From Actinomycetes bacterium (GTDB lineage Bacteria; Actinomycetota; Actinomycetes; Actinomycetales; Cellulomonadaceae), in NCBI GenBank assembly GCA_023389455.1, contig JAEWEJ010000228.1:1-13826 (forward strand): 13,826 nucleotides of DNA. Direction: 5' to 3'. Each line of letters starts with the position of its first letter. Position 1 is the stretch's first letter. The notes under the pieces were generated by a model. The model was not told the DNA's origin, did not search any database, and was given only the letters and a program-made list of their open reading frames with translations. The translations under genes and the position numbers were made by a program. Of the stretch, positions 1-6,637 are shown piece by piece.

Positions 1-162
1 GGCGTACTCCGGCAGCACGACGACGTCCGCGCGGGCCCGCGCGGCCGTCCGCAGCGCGTCCTGCACGGCCAGGAGGTTCGCGGCGCGGTCGGGGCCCACC
101 TGCAGCTGCGCCACCGTGACCCGCACCGCGGGACGCTGCGGCGCGGCCGGGCGCTCGCTCAC
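1..162 (-). CDS. Carbon-nitrogen hydrolase (nitrilase superfamily), N-terminal part only
   Basis: The gene runs off the left edge, so only the first 54 residues are visible. They read as the opening of a nitrilase-superfamily fold: a beta strand VTVAQLQVG (residues 15-23), an Asn-containing helix with the family pattern 'N-L-x(4)-D-A', then ADVVVLPEYA (45-54). The Glu in LPEY (residue 52) matches the first member of the Glu-Lys-Cys catalytic triad; the Lys and Cys would lie outside the window. Members hydrolyse amides or nitriles in the cytoplasm; the substrate cannot be told from this fragment. The GTG start is chosen because it overlaps the TGA of the upstream membrane-protein gene as GTGA, implying translational coupling in a cluster headed by mca. 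Family assignment is fairly secure; subfamily (omega-amidase, N-carbamoylputrescine amidase and so on) is open. Confidence 0.75.
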   Translation of the reverse strand, partial: MSERPAAPQRPAVRVTVAQLQVGPDRAANLLAVQDALRTAARARADVVVLPEYA

Positions 163-584
163 CGCGTCGGTGCGGACGGGTCGGACGCCGACGGGTCGGA
201 CGCCGACGGGTCGGGCGCGGACGGGTCGGACGCGGACGAGTCGCCGACGCCGGTCGTCCCGGTCGTCGTCGGGTCGGGTGCCGCGTCGTGGGGTGCCACG
301 TCGGGCGCGTCGGAGGCGGCGTCACGCGTCGCGGCGGCCGTGGTGCCGTCGGTGTCGACCGTGCCCGCGCCGCTCGCCGCGCGCACGCGCTCACGGTGCG
401 ACGCGCGGCGCATGCGTCGCGTGAACGACACCGCGAGCGCGATGATCGCCAGGGCCAGCAGGAACGTGGCGATGAACCCCGCGAAGCCCGGCGAGCCCTC
501 CTCGGGGCTCTCGATCGTCGGGCCGGGCAGCCGCTCGGTCCACCGGACCCCGGCCACCAGCGCGGTCGCCATCAGCGTGCTCAT
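159..584 (-). CDS. Small single-pass membrane protein with Ser/Asp/Pro repeat tail
   Basis: A 141-residue protein of no family I recognise. It has a short N-terminal segment, a strong hydrophobic helix at about residues 33-54 (GFAGFIATFLLALAIIALAV), then a basic stretch RRMRRASHRERVR (57-69) that by the positive-inside rule puts the tail in the cytoplasm. Residues 70-141 are low-complexity Ala/Asp/Thr/Pro ending in near-perfect five-residue repeats (SDPSA / PDPSA), encoded by 15-base tandem units. The ATG start overlaps the TGA of mca (ATGA) and its own TGA overlaps the GTG of the C-N hydrolase gene, so the three are probably co-translated. The frame stays open upstream for 69 more codons inside mca, but that part is an antisense-free shadow of mca coding sequence, so I reject a longer protein. 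It could be a small anchor or scaffold; function unknown. Confidence 0.8.
   Translation of the reverse strand: MSTLMATALVAGVRWTERLPGPTIESPEEGSPGFAGFIATFLLALAIIALAVSFTRRMRRASHRERVRAASGAGTVDTDGTTAAATRDAASDAPDVAPHDAAPDPTTTGTTGVGDSSASDPSAPDPSASDPSASDPSAPTR
172..246. repeat. Five 15-bp tandem repeat units inside a coding region
   Basis: Five in-frame units of 15 bases (starting at 172, 187, 202, 217 and 232) share the core gacgggtcgg, with the last unit diverged. They encode the SDPSA/PDPSA tail of the small membrane protein on the minus strand. Being multiples of three, copy changes would keep the frame. Confidence 0.85.
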
Positions 585-1468
585 CGTGCGTGCTCCGTCC
601 CGCGGATCCCCGCGAAGAGGTCGGTCTCGGGCAGGGTCGTCTCGACGCGGCTCTGCGCGAGCTCGTACTCCTCGTCGCGCCACGTCTCCAGCTCGACCTC
701 GCGCGGGACGGCGAAGAACCAGCCCTCGGGGTCGATCTGCGTCGCGTGCGCCCGCAGCGCGGCGTCGCGCCGGTCGAAGTACTCGGCGCACTCGATGCGC
801 GTCGTCACCTCGCGCTCGGGGACCTCGCGCGCCTGGCGCGAGTCGATCCAGTCGCTGAACGGCGACTCGCCGCCGGCCGCGACGATCGCGTCGTGCACGG
901 CCCGCATCCGCGCCAGCGAGAACCCGTGGTTGTAGTACAGCTTCAGCGGCGTCCAGGGCTCGCCCCGTCCGCGGTACCGCTCCGGGTCACCCGCGGCCCC
1001 GAACGCCTCCACGGCCACGCGGTGGCACATGATGTGGTCCGGGTGGGGGTACCCGCCGGTCGGGTCGTACGTGGTCACCACGTGCGGACGGAACTCGCGG
1101 ACCACCTCGACCAGCGGGGCCGACGCCTCCTCGAGCGGGACCGTGGCGAACGACCCCTCGGGCAGCGGCGGCAGCGGGTCGCCCTCCGGCAGGCCCGAGT
1201 CGACGAACCCCAGCCAGTGCTGCCGCACCCCGAGCGCGGCCGCCGCGGCGGCCATCTCCTCCCGGCGCACCGCCCGCATGGCCTCCAGCCCCTCGGGGGC
1301 CGGGCCGTAGTGCGGGTTGAGCACGTCGCCGCGCTCGCCGCCGGTGCAGGTCACGACCAGCACGTCGACACCCTCGGCGGCGTACCGTGCGGTGGTCGCG
1401 GCACCCTTGCTGGACTCGTCGTCCGGGTGCGCGTGCACCGCCATCAGCCGTAGCCGCTCCGAGCTCAC
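581..1468 (-). CDS. mca: Mycothiol S-conjugate amidase Mca
   Basis: A 295-residue zinc amidase of the PIG-L/LmbE family. Mca cleaves the amide bond of mycothiol S-conjugates, releasing a mercapturic acid (N-acetylcysteine conjugate) and GlcN-inositol, in cytoplasmic detoxification. The zinc site is visible: HPDDE at residues 14-18 (His14 and Asp17 as ligands, Asp16 as general base) and PHPDH at 141-145 (His145 third ligand, His142 near the oxyanion). Signatures ESSKGAAT, VVTCTGGERGD, LGFVDSGLP, LYYNHGF and LRAHATQIDP follow mycobacterial Mca along its whole length, which separates it from the paralogue MshB. The GTG start is preceded by GGAAGGA six bases upstream and matches the mycobacterial N terminus; the frame is open 49 codons further but reads as non-protein. 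It heads the cluster with the small membrane protein and the C-N hydrolase. Confidence 0.95.
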   Translation of the reverse strand: MSSERLRLMAVHAHPDDESSKGAATTARYAAEGVDVLVVTCTGGERGDVLNPHYGPAPEGLEAMRAVRREEMAAAAAALGVRQHWLGFVDSGLPEGDPLPPLPEGSFATVPLEEASAPLVEVVREFRPHVVTTYDPTGGYPHPDHIMCHRVAVEAFGAAGDPERYRGRGEPWTPLKLYYNHGFSLARMRAVHDAIVAAGGESPFSDWIDSRQAREVPEREVTTRIECAEYFDRRDAALRAHATQIDPEGWFFAVPREVELETWRDEEYELAQSRVETTLPETDLFAGIRGTEHAR

Positions 1469-1502
1469 CGTGGATCCTTCCGTGGCAGGTCGTGGGACGA
1501 GA

Positions 1503-1509
1503 GACAATG
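1503..1509. promoter_or_regulatory. Possible -10 element in the mca / DUF4307 divergent gap
   Basis: The only AT-rich spot in this 148-nt divergent gap is gacaatg at 1503-1509. Read leftward it gives CATTGT, one base from the actinobacterial TANNNT pattern, 35 nt before the mca GTG. Read rightward GACAAT could serve DUF4307 equally. No convincing -35 box is visible, so this is a weak call. Confidence 0.25.
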
Positions 1510-1520
1510 ATCCCCCACCC

Positions 1521-1551
1521 CGCCCCCAGGTGTCGCACCTGCGCGGGGGCG
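1521..1551. promoter_or_regulatory. Dyad symmetry between mca and DUF4307 gene
   Basis: A perfect inverted repeat CAGGTG-tcg-CACCTG (1527-1541) is enclosed by outer arms CGCCCC (1521-1526) and GGGGCG (1546-1551), with a 4-nt bulge on one side. It sits centrally in the divergent intergenic region. It may be an operator for a dimeric regulator or, if transcribed, a 5' leader hairpin. The symmetry is seen directly; the role is inference. Confidence 0.45.
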
Positions 1552-1603
1552 TCACGGGTCCGCACCGGCCCGCCGCGCAGCACCGAGCACCGAACCGACA
1601 CCC

Positions 1604-1609
1604 AGGAGG
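1604..1609 (+). promoter_or_regulatory. Shine-Dalgarno deciding the DUF4307 start
   Basis: A full AGGAGG lies seven bases before the GTG at 1617 and selects it over in-frame starts further upstream that would run through the mca promoter region. Confidence 0.8.
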
Positions 1610-1616
1610 CCCCACC

Positions 1617-2021
1617 GTGGTCGCACCGGCCCCCCGCCCGCCCGCCGGGCGCTACGGACCGGAACCCACCGACGGCACGCGCCGCCTGCAGCGCCTCGCG
1701 CTGGCGGTCGTCGTGGTGGGCGCCATGCTGCTGCTCGGGTGGATCGGCAGCGGGGTGCTGCGCGAGCCGGTCCAGTGGCAGGACGTCGGCTACCGGGTCG
1801 ACGGCCCCACGTCGACCGACGTCACGTTCGACGTCACCACCGCGGTGGGCACCGGCGCCACGTGCCGCGTCCAGGCCCTGGCGGCGTCGTACGCGCAGGT
1901 GGGCGTGCGGGACGTGAGCGTCCCTCCCGCCGACACCCGGACCCGGCGCGTGACCGTCACGATCCCCACGGTCGAGCTCGCGGTCACCGCCGTCGTGCAG
2001 GGCTGCGAGCCCGTCGACTGA
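1617..2021 (+). CDS. DUF4307 family membrane protein
   Basis: A 134-residue protein matching the actinobacterial DUF4307 family, which has no established function. The layout is typical: a short Pro-rich cytoplasmic start with the RYG motif (residues 12-14), one transmembrane helix at about 24-46, then an extracytoplasmic beta-rich domain with the family phrases VQWQDVGYRVDG (52-63), VTFDV (69-73), and SYAQVGVRDV (91-100). Two cysteines outside the membrane (83 and 130) could form a disulfide; that is inference. The GTG start is fixed by a good AGGAGG at 1604-1609, seven bases upstream. It is divergent from mca, a neighbourhood often seen in actinomycetes. A hairpin follows its stop immediately. 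Confidence 0.85.
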   Translation: MVAPAPRPPAGRYGPEPTDGTRRLQRLALAVVVVGAMLLLGWIGSGVLREPVQWQDVGYRVDGPTSTDVTFDVTTAVGTGATCRVQALAASYAQVGVRDVSVPPADTRTRRVTVTIPTVELAVTAVVQGCEPVD

Positions 2022-2048
2022 CCGGGCGGGCACTGCCCCGCCACCCGG
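2022..2048 (+). terminator. Stem-loop directly after the DUF4307 gene
   Basis: GGCGGG (2025-2030) pairs with CCCGCC (2037-2042) around a six-base loop, right after the stop codon. No T-run follows, as is usual for actinobacterial hairpin terminators. It would insulate greA, which has its own candidate promoter downstream. Confidence 0.45.
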
Positions 2049-2088
2049 CCCTGGCCGCGCGTCGTCGCACGCAGTGCTGGACGGTGGT

Positions 2089-2094
2089 TAGACT
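2089..2094 (+). promoter_or_regulatory. Candidate -10 box of the greA promoter
   Basis: TAGACT fits TANNNT and sits in the only T-rich patch (ggttagactgtacgttt) of the 237-nt gap before greA. No clear -35 is present at the ideal spacing. It implies a leader of roughly 160 nt, in which I see no recognisable riboswitch. Confidence 0.45.
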
Positions 2095-2258
2095 GTACGT
2101 TTACGCCGCCCCCGGTCCGGCGTCGTACCACAGGTCGACGCGACCGCGGTGGCAGGCTCTGCACCCACCCACCCCCCGCGCCGATCGTGCGTCGACGTCG
2201 GTCGTGGGCACATGGCCGTCGGGACCGACGGCCACCCCAGTGCGAGGAAGGAGCGATC

Positions 2259-2744
2259 GTGACCGAAACGACTGCGGCCACGTGGCTGACGCAGGAGGCC
2301 TACGACCGCCTCACGGAGGAGCTCACGCGCCTCGAGACGGTCGGGCGCAAGGAGATCGCGGACCGCATCGCGGCGGCCCGCGACGAGGGCGACCTCAAGG
2401 AGAACGGCGGCTACCACGCCGCGCGCGAGGAGCAGGCGAAGCAGGAGGCCCGCATCCGCGAGCTCCAGGCCAAGCTGCGCAACGTGCAGATCGGCACCCC
2501 GCCGGACGACGGCGTCGTCGAGCCCGGGATGGTCGTCACCGCGGTCGTCGCCGGCGACGAGATGACGTTCCTGCTCGGCTCGCGGGAGATCGCGGGCTCC
2601 GCGGAGATCGACGTCTTCTCCCCCACGTCGCCGCTGGGCGCCGCGATCCACGGCCACAAGGTGGGCGACGCGACCTCGTACGTCGCGCCCAACGGCCGCG
2701 AGATCCCTGTCGAGATCACCGCGGCCAGCCCTTTCCAGGGCTGA
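2259..2744 (+). CDS. greA: Transcription elongation factor GreA
   Basis: A 161-residue GreA, normal length. GreA enters the RNA polymerase secondary channel and stimulates cleavage of backtracked RNA. The N-terminal coiled coil covers about residues 10-76; its tip carries EGDLKENGGYHAAREEQ (43-59), where Asp45 and Glu48 match the catalytic acidic residues that help hold Mg2+ in E. coli GreA (Asp41/Glu44). The C-terminal FKBP-like domain (about 84-158) has IGTPPDDG, SPLGAAIHGHKVGD and the closing EITAASPF. The GTG start follows GAGGAAGGAG closely and matches family length; upstream in-frame ATGs are rejected. The gene is monocistronic, convergent with ilvA, with hairpins between the two stops. 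Confidence 0.97.
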   Translation: MTETTAATWLTQEAYDRLTEELTRLETVGRKEIADRIAAARDEGDLKENGGYHAAREEQAKQEARIRELQAKLRNVQIGTPPDDGVVEPGMVVTAVVAGDEMTFLLGSREIAGSAEIDVFSPTSPLGAAIHGHKVGDATSYVAPNGREIPVEITAASPFQG

Positions 2745-2750
2745 GCCGAC

Positions 2751-2771
2751 GTCCCCGCCGGGTGCGGGGGA
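2751..2771 (+). terminator. Stem-loop after greA
   Basis: CCCCGC (2753-2758) pairs with GCGGGG (2764-2769) around a five-base loop, seven nt after the greA stop. No T-run follows. A second palindrome, GCGGGCG-CGCCCGC at 2784-2797, lies just beyond and could act from either side. Confidence 0.45.
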
Positions 2772-2858
2772 ACCCTTCCGATCGCGGGCGCGCCCGCTCT
2801 CGGTCCGGCTCCCCGGCACCCGGCGGCGTCATGTCCGAGGCCGTGCGGGCTCCGCGCG

Positions 2859-2882
2859 CGCCGGGTCCGGTCGTTCCCGGCG
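2859..2882 (-). terminator. Stem-loop after ilvA
   Basis: A perfect 7-bp stem, CGCCGGG (2859-2865) with CCCGGCG (2876-2882), and a ten-base loop, begins seven nt beyond the ilvA stop on the minus strand. It lacks a U-run. With the greA hairpin it separates the two convergent units. Confidence 0.5.
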
Positions 2883-2889
2883 GGGGCCG

Positions 2890-4101
2890 TCAGGCGTCGT
2901 CGAGCCGGTAGCCGGCGCTGCGCAGCCCGGCGAGGACCGCGGCGCAGTGCTCGGGCCCCTTGGTCTCGATCTGCAGGTCGATGGCGACGTCGCTGAACCC
3001 GAGGTTCCCCCCGGTGCGCAGGTGGCTGACGTGCATGACGTTGCCGCCCATCGCCGCGACCTCGCGCAGCAGGTCGGCCAGCGCGCCCGGGCTGTCCTCC
3101 ACCACGACGTGCAGCTGCAGGTAGCGCCCCGCGGACGCCAGGCCGTGCCGGACGACGCGCAGCAGCACGAGGGGGTCGATGTTGCCGCCCGACAGCACGC
3201 ACACCACCGGTCGGCCGTCTCCCGCGGTGATCCCCTGCGGGTCCGCCATGAGCGCGGCCACCGCCGCCGCGCCCGAGGGCTCGACGACGAGCTTGGCGCG
3301 CTCGGCGACCAGCAGCAGTGCCCGTGAGAGGTCCTCCTCCGAGACCGTCCGCACCGGGACGGCGTGGCTGGACAGCAGCTCGAACGGCACGTCGCCGGGG
3401 GTGCCCACGGCGATGCCGTCGGCCATGGTGCGCAGCTCCGCGGCGGGGATCGGGCGGCCCGCCGCGAGCGACGCCGGGTACGCCGCGGCGCGTGCCGCCT
3501 GCACGCCGACGACGCGGACGTCCGGTCGCTCGTCGAGGGCCGCCGCGATGCCGGCGGCCAGCCCGCCCCCGCCGACGGGCACGACGATCGTGCCCACGTC
3601 GGGCACCTGCTCGAGGATCTCGAGCGCGACCGTCCCCTGCCCGGCGTCGATGTCCGCGTGGTCGAAGGGGTGGATCAGCACGGCGCCCGTGCGGACGGCG
3701 TGCTCCTTCGCCGCGACGAGCGCCTCGTCGACCGACGTCCCGACGAGCTCGACGTGGGCGCCGTAGCCCCGGGTCGCCGCGATCTTCGGCAGCGCCGCGT
3801 CGACGGGCATGAAGATGACCGCCTCGAGGCCGAGCAGCCCGGCGGCCAGCGCCACGCCCTGGGCGTGGTTCCCGGCGCTCGCCGCGACGACCCCGCGGGC
3901 CTTCTCGTCGTCCGTGAGGCGGGACATGCGGGTGTAGGCGCCGCGGATCTTGAACGAGCCGGCGCGCTGCAGGTTCTCGCACTTCAGCCACACGTCCGCG
4001 CCGACGAGCCGCCCGAGAGCGCGGCTGCGCTGCACCGGGGTGCGCTCGGCGACACCCTCGAGCAGCGCGGCGGCGGCACGGACGTCGTCCGGCCCGATCA
4101 C
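2890..4101 (-). CDS. ilvA: Threonine ammonia-lyase (threonine dehydratase) IlvA
   Basis: A 403-residue PLP enzyme that deaminates threonine to 2-oxobutanoate, the first step towards isoleucine. The PLP lysine is Lys51 in GSFKIRGA; SAGNHAQG (75-82) and the glycine loop GGGGLAAG (177-184) hold substrate and cofactor phosphate; EPSGAA (274-279) and LSGGNID (303-309) are standard. A C-terminal ACT-like domain (about 327-402, LQLHVVVEDSPGALADLL) fits the medium-length form with one regulatory domain, so allosteric control by an amino acid is likely but the effector is not readable. The GTG start overlaps the permease stop as GTGA. It is the last gene of a metB-permease-ilvA unit. Serine dehydratase activity is possible; the threonine assignment rests on the ACT domain and overall likeness. 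Confidence 0.92.
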   Translation of the reverse strand: MIGPDDVRAAAALLEGVAERTPVQRSRALGRLVGADVWLKCENLQRAGSFKIRGAYTRMSRLTDDEKARGVVAASAGNHAQGVALAAGLLGLEAVIFMPVDAALPKIAATRGYGAHVELVGTSVDEALVAAKEHAVRTGAVLIHPFDHADIDAGQGTVALEILEQVPDVGTIVVPVGGGGLAAGIAAALDERPDVRVVGVQAARAAAYPASLAAGRPIPAAELRTMADGIAVGTPGDVPFELLSSHAVPVRTVSEEDLSRALLLVAERAKLVVEPSGAAAVAALMADPQGITAGDGRPVVCVLSGGNIDPLVLLRVVRHGLASAGRYLQLHVVVEDSPGALADLLREVAAMGGNVMHVSHLRTGGNLGFSDVAIDLQIETKGPEHCAAVLAGLRSAGYRLDDA

Positions 4102-5393
4102 GGCGTCACCGGCGAGCCGCCGGGCGTCGCCTCGGGGGTGTCCGTGAGCTCCTCGCGCGCGGCCTGGGCCTCGGACTCCGCCTCCGCCGCCGCCGCGACC
4201 GCGCGGTCGAGCACGGGGTGCCCCTTCGCGCGGATGGGTACGTGGTCGCTCGTCCCGAGCTGGGGGAACTTGTCGTGCCCGTGCAGGTACAGCACCACGG
4301 TGTTGAGCACCGCCGCGATCGGCACCGCGAACAGGGCCCCGACGATGCCCGCGACCAGCGAGCCGGTCGTGACGACCAGCAGCACCGCCACCGGGTGCAG
4401 CGACACTGCGTGCCCCATGAGGAACGGCTGCAGCACGTGCCCCTCGAGCTGCTGCACCACCAGGACGATGACCAGCATGATGAGCGCCGATCCCCAGCCC
4501 TGCGTCACCAGCGCGACGAGGATGGCGATGGACCCGGTGACGATCGCGCCGACGAACGGGATGAACGAGCCGAAGAACACCAGCACGGCGAGCGGCACGA
4601 CCAGCGGGAGCTGCAGGAACGCCGCCCCGATCCCGATGCCGACGGCGTCGACGCCGGCGACCAGGATCTGCGTGCGCGTGTACGCGCCGAGCGTGACCCA
4701 GCCCCGGCGCCCGGCCTGGTGCACGCGCTCGCGCGAGCCCCGGGGCAGCAGCCCCACGACCCACGCCCAGATGGTGCGACCGTCGATGAGGAAGAACAGC
4801 GTGCAGAACAGCGCGATGAGCGCCCCGGCGACGACGTGCCCGACGGTCACCCCGACCGACAGCGCGCCGGAGGCGATCTGCTGCCCGCTGGACGCCACCG
4901 CGTCCTGCAGCTGCTCGACGTACTCGTCGAACCGCACGGTGCCGAGCTGCAGCGGGCCGTCGACGAGCCAGCGCGTGAGCTCGGCGAAGCCCTCCCGCGC
5001 CTGCTCCCCCAGCTCGGCGATGCCCTTGACGATGGACCGGCCGGCCAGGGTGAGCAGACCGCCCACCAGCCCGAGCGTCAGCACCAGCGCGGTGCCCGCG
5101 GCGACGGGGCGCGGCAGCCGCGCGTGCTTGTGCAGCGCCGCGACCAGGGGCGAGAGCAGGACCGTGAGCAGCAGCGCGACGGCGACCGGCACGACGATGA
5201 CCTTGAGCACCGACACCAGCCACACGCCCACCGCGAGCGCGGCCAGGATCACCAGAGCGCGCCAGGACCACCCGGCCCAGGCCCGGACGGACGCGGGCAC
5301 CGGGTCCGGGCGCGGGGTGACGGCCCCCGGCCGCGGGAGGTCGGCCGTCCCGGGTGCCGTGACCTCGTCCGCCGGGCCTGCGGCCGTGCTCAC
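4098..5393 (-). CDS. AI-2E family transporter (TqsA/YdiK/PerM-like permease)
   Basis: A 431-residue integral membrane protein. A Pro-rich cytoplasmic N-tail (1-38) precedes hydrophobic segments at about 43-64, 65-87, 97-117, 179-203, 243-262, 263-291, 301-318 and 333-370. The amphipathic region 120-178 between helices 3 and 4 is typical of the family. Conserved phrases are GSFIPFVGAIVTG (275-287), QQLEGHVLQPFLMG (314-327) and GIVGALFAVPIAA (349-361). The C-tail (about 385-431) is charged and Ala/Glu-rich. Family members have been linked to autoinducer-2 or other small-molecule efflux and to Na+/H+ exchange, but most are uncharacterised; the name does not prove AI-2 transport. Both ends overlap neighbours by GTGA (metB stop/this start; this stop/ilvA start), so it is probably co-translated with them. 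The GTG start is chosen on that overlap. Confidence 0.88.
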   Translation of the reverse strand: MSTAAGPADEVTAPGTADLPRPGAVTPRPDPVPASVRAWAGWSWRALVILAALAVGVWLVSVLKVIVVPVAVALLLTVLLSPLVAALHKHARLPRPVAAGTALVLTLGLVGGLLTLAGRSIVKGIAELGEQAREGFAELTRWLVDGPLQLGTVRFDEYVEQLQDAVASSGQQIASGALSVGVTVGHVVAGALIALFCTLFFLIDGRTIWAWVVGLLPRGSRERVHQAGRRGWVTLGAYTRTQILVAGVDAVGIGIGAAFLQLPLVVPLAVLVFFGSFIPFVGAIVTGSIAILVALVTQGWGSALIMLVIVLVVQQLEGHVLQPFLMGHAVSLHPVAVLLVVTTGSLVAGIVGALFAVPIAAVLNTVVLYLHGHDKFPQLGTSDHVPIRAKGHPVLDRAVAAAAEAESEAQAAREELTDTPEATPGGSPVTP

Positions 5394-6625
5394 CGGCCGA
5401 GCCCTGCGGCGGAGAGCGCCTGACCGAGGTCCGCGAGCAGGTCCTCCACGTCCTCGATGCCGACGGACAGCCGCACGAGGTCGTCGGGCACCTCCAGCGC
5501 CGTGCCGGCCACCGAGCCGTGCGTCATGCGCCCCGGGTGCTCGATGAGCGACTCGACGCCGCCGAGCGACTCGGCGAGCGTGAACACCCGCGTCGCGGCG
5601 CAGACGGCCACCGCGGACGCCTCGGAGCCCGTGCGGAACGCGACCATGCCGCCGAAGCCGCGCATCTGGCGGGCGGCGACCTCGTGCCCGGGGTGCTCCG
5701 GCAGCCCGGGCCACAGCACCTCGCGCACGCCGGGGTGCTCGACGAGGAACCGCGCGACGGCCTCGGCGTTGGCCGTGTGGCGGTCCATGCGGACCGCGAG
5801 CGTCTTGAGGCCGCGCAGCGTGAGCCACGCGTCGAACGGCCCGGCGACCGCGCCGGACGCGTTCTGCAGGAAGCCCACCGCGTCGCGCAGCTCGGTGGTG
5901 CCCGTGGGGCCCTGCATGCCGGCGGGGAGCTGGGCGCCCTCCGCGACCACGACCGCGCCGCCGACGACGTCGGAGTGCCCCCCGACGTACTTGGTGGTCG
6001 AGTGCACGACCGCGTCCGCGCCGAGCGCGAGCGGCTGCTGCAGGTAGGGGGTCGCGAAGGTGTTGTCGACGACGAGGACCACGCCGTTCGAGCGCGCGTG
6101 CGTCGCGATCGCCGCGATGTCGGCGATGCCGAGCAGCGGGTTCGTGGGCGTCTCCACCCAGATGGCCTTGGTGCGGCCCGGCTGGATCGCCGCGAGGACC
6201 GCGTCGGGGTCGGACAGGTCGACGGGCGTGTGGTCGATCCCCCACGGGCCGAGGACCCGCGCCACCAGGCGGTACGTGCCGCCGTACGCGTCGTCGGGGA
6301 CGACCAGGTGGTCGCCCGGGCGCAGGATCGAGCGCAGCAGCGTGTCCTCCGCGGCCAGGCCGGACGCGAACGCGAAGGCCGCGCCACCCCCCTCGACGGC
6401 CGCGAGCGCGGTCTGCAGCGCGTCCCGCGTCGGGTTGCCGGAGCGGGAGTACTCGTAGCCGCCGCGCAGGCCACCGACACCGTCCTGCTTGTACGTCGAG
6501 ACCTGGTGGATGGGGGTCACCACCGCCCCCGTCGCGGGGTCGGGGTCCTGACCAGCGTGGATGGCGCGGGTCGAGAAGCCGGAGGAGGTCCAGTCGGGGT
6601 GCTGCGCGAGCGGGTCGTGGGTCAC
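5390..6625 (-). CDS. metB: Cystathionine gamma-synthase MetB
   Basis: A 411-residue Cys/Met-metabolism PLP enzyme closely resembling mycobacterial MetB. It condenses an activated homoserine ester with cysteine to give cystathionine; relatives also catalyse gamma-elimination yielding 2-oxobutanoate. The PLP lysine is Lys212 in HSTTKYVGGHSD (208-219); Tyr59 and Arg61 in YSRSGNPT contact the phosphate of the partner subunit; Asp187 in DNTFATPYLQQP binds the pyridine nitrogen; SLGGVESLIEHP (353-364) is the family signature. Confusion with cystathionine gamma-lyase is possible from sequence alone. The start is GTG at 6625; there is no good Shine-Dalgarno, but a TAGCCT box ends six bases upstream, suggesting a leaderless mRNA. 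It heads the unit metB-permease-ilvA and diverges from msrA. Confidence 0.92.
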   Translation of the reverse strand: MTHDPLAQHPDWTSSGFSTRAIHAGQDPDPATGAVVTPIHQVSTYKQDGVGGLRGGYEYSRSGNPTRDALQTALAAVEGGGAAFAFASGLAAEDTLLRSILRPGDHLVVPDDAYGGTYRLVARVLGPWGIDHTPVDLSDPDAVLAAIQPGRTKAIWVETPTNPLLGIADIAAIATHARSNGVVLVVDNTFATPYLQQPLALGADAVVHSTTKYVGGHSDVVGGAVVVAEGAQLPAGMQGPTGTTELRDAVGFLQNASGAVAGPFDAWLTLRGLKTLAVRMDRHTANAEAVARFLVEHPGVREVLWPGLPEHPGHEVAARQMRGFGGMVAFRTGSEASAVAVCAATRVFTLAESLGGVESLIEHPGRMTHGSVAGTALEVPDDLVRLSVGIEDVEDLLADLGQALSAAGLGR

Positions 6626-6631
6626 GGACCC

Positions 6632-6637
6632 AGGCTA
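6632..6637 (-). promoter_or_regulatory. -10 box for a probably leaderless metB transcript
   Basis: On the minus strand TAGCCT is followed by six bases and then the metB GTG, the spacing expected when transcription begins at the start codon. The region has no Shine-Dalgarno, which agrees. No clear -35 element is visible. Confidence 0.5.

Noticed and set aside
581..1468. MshB (mycothiol biosynthesis deacetylase) instead of Mca
   Set aside because: The ESSKGAAT, TGGERGD and LRAHATQIDP phrases follow Mca; the two are paralogues but this is the Mca branch.
1469..1615. Longer Mca starting at the upstream ATG
   Set aside because: The extra 49 residues are Cys/Arg/Gly-rich with no family match, and the GTG at 1468 has a good ribosome site and homologous N terminus.
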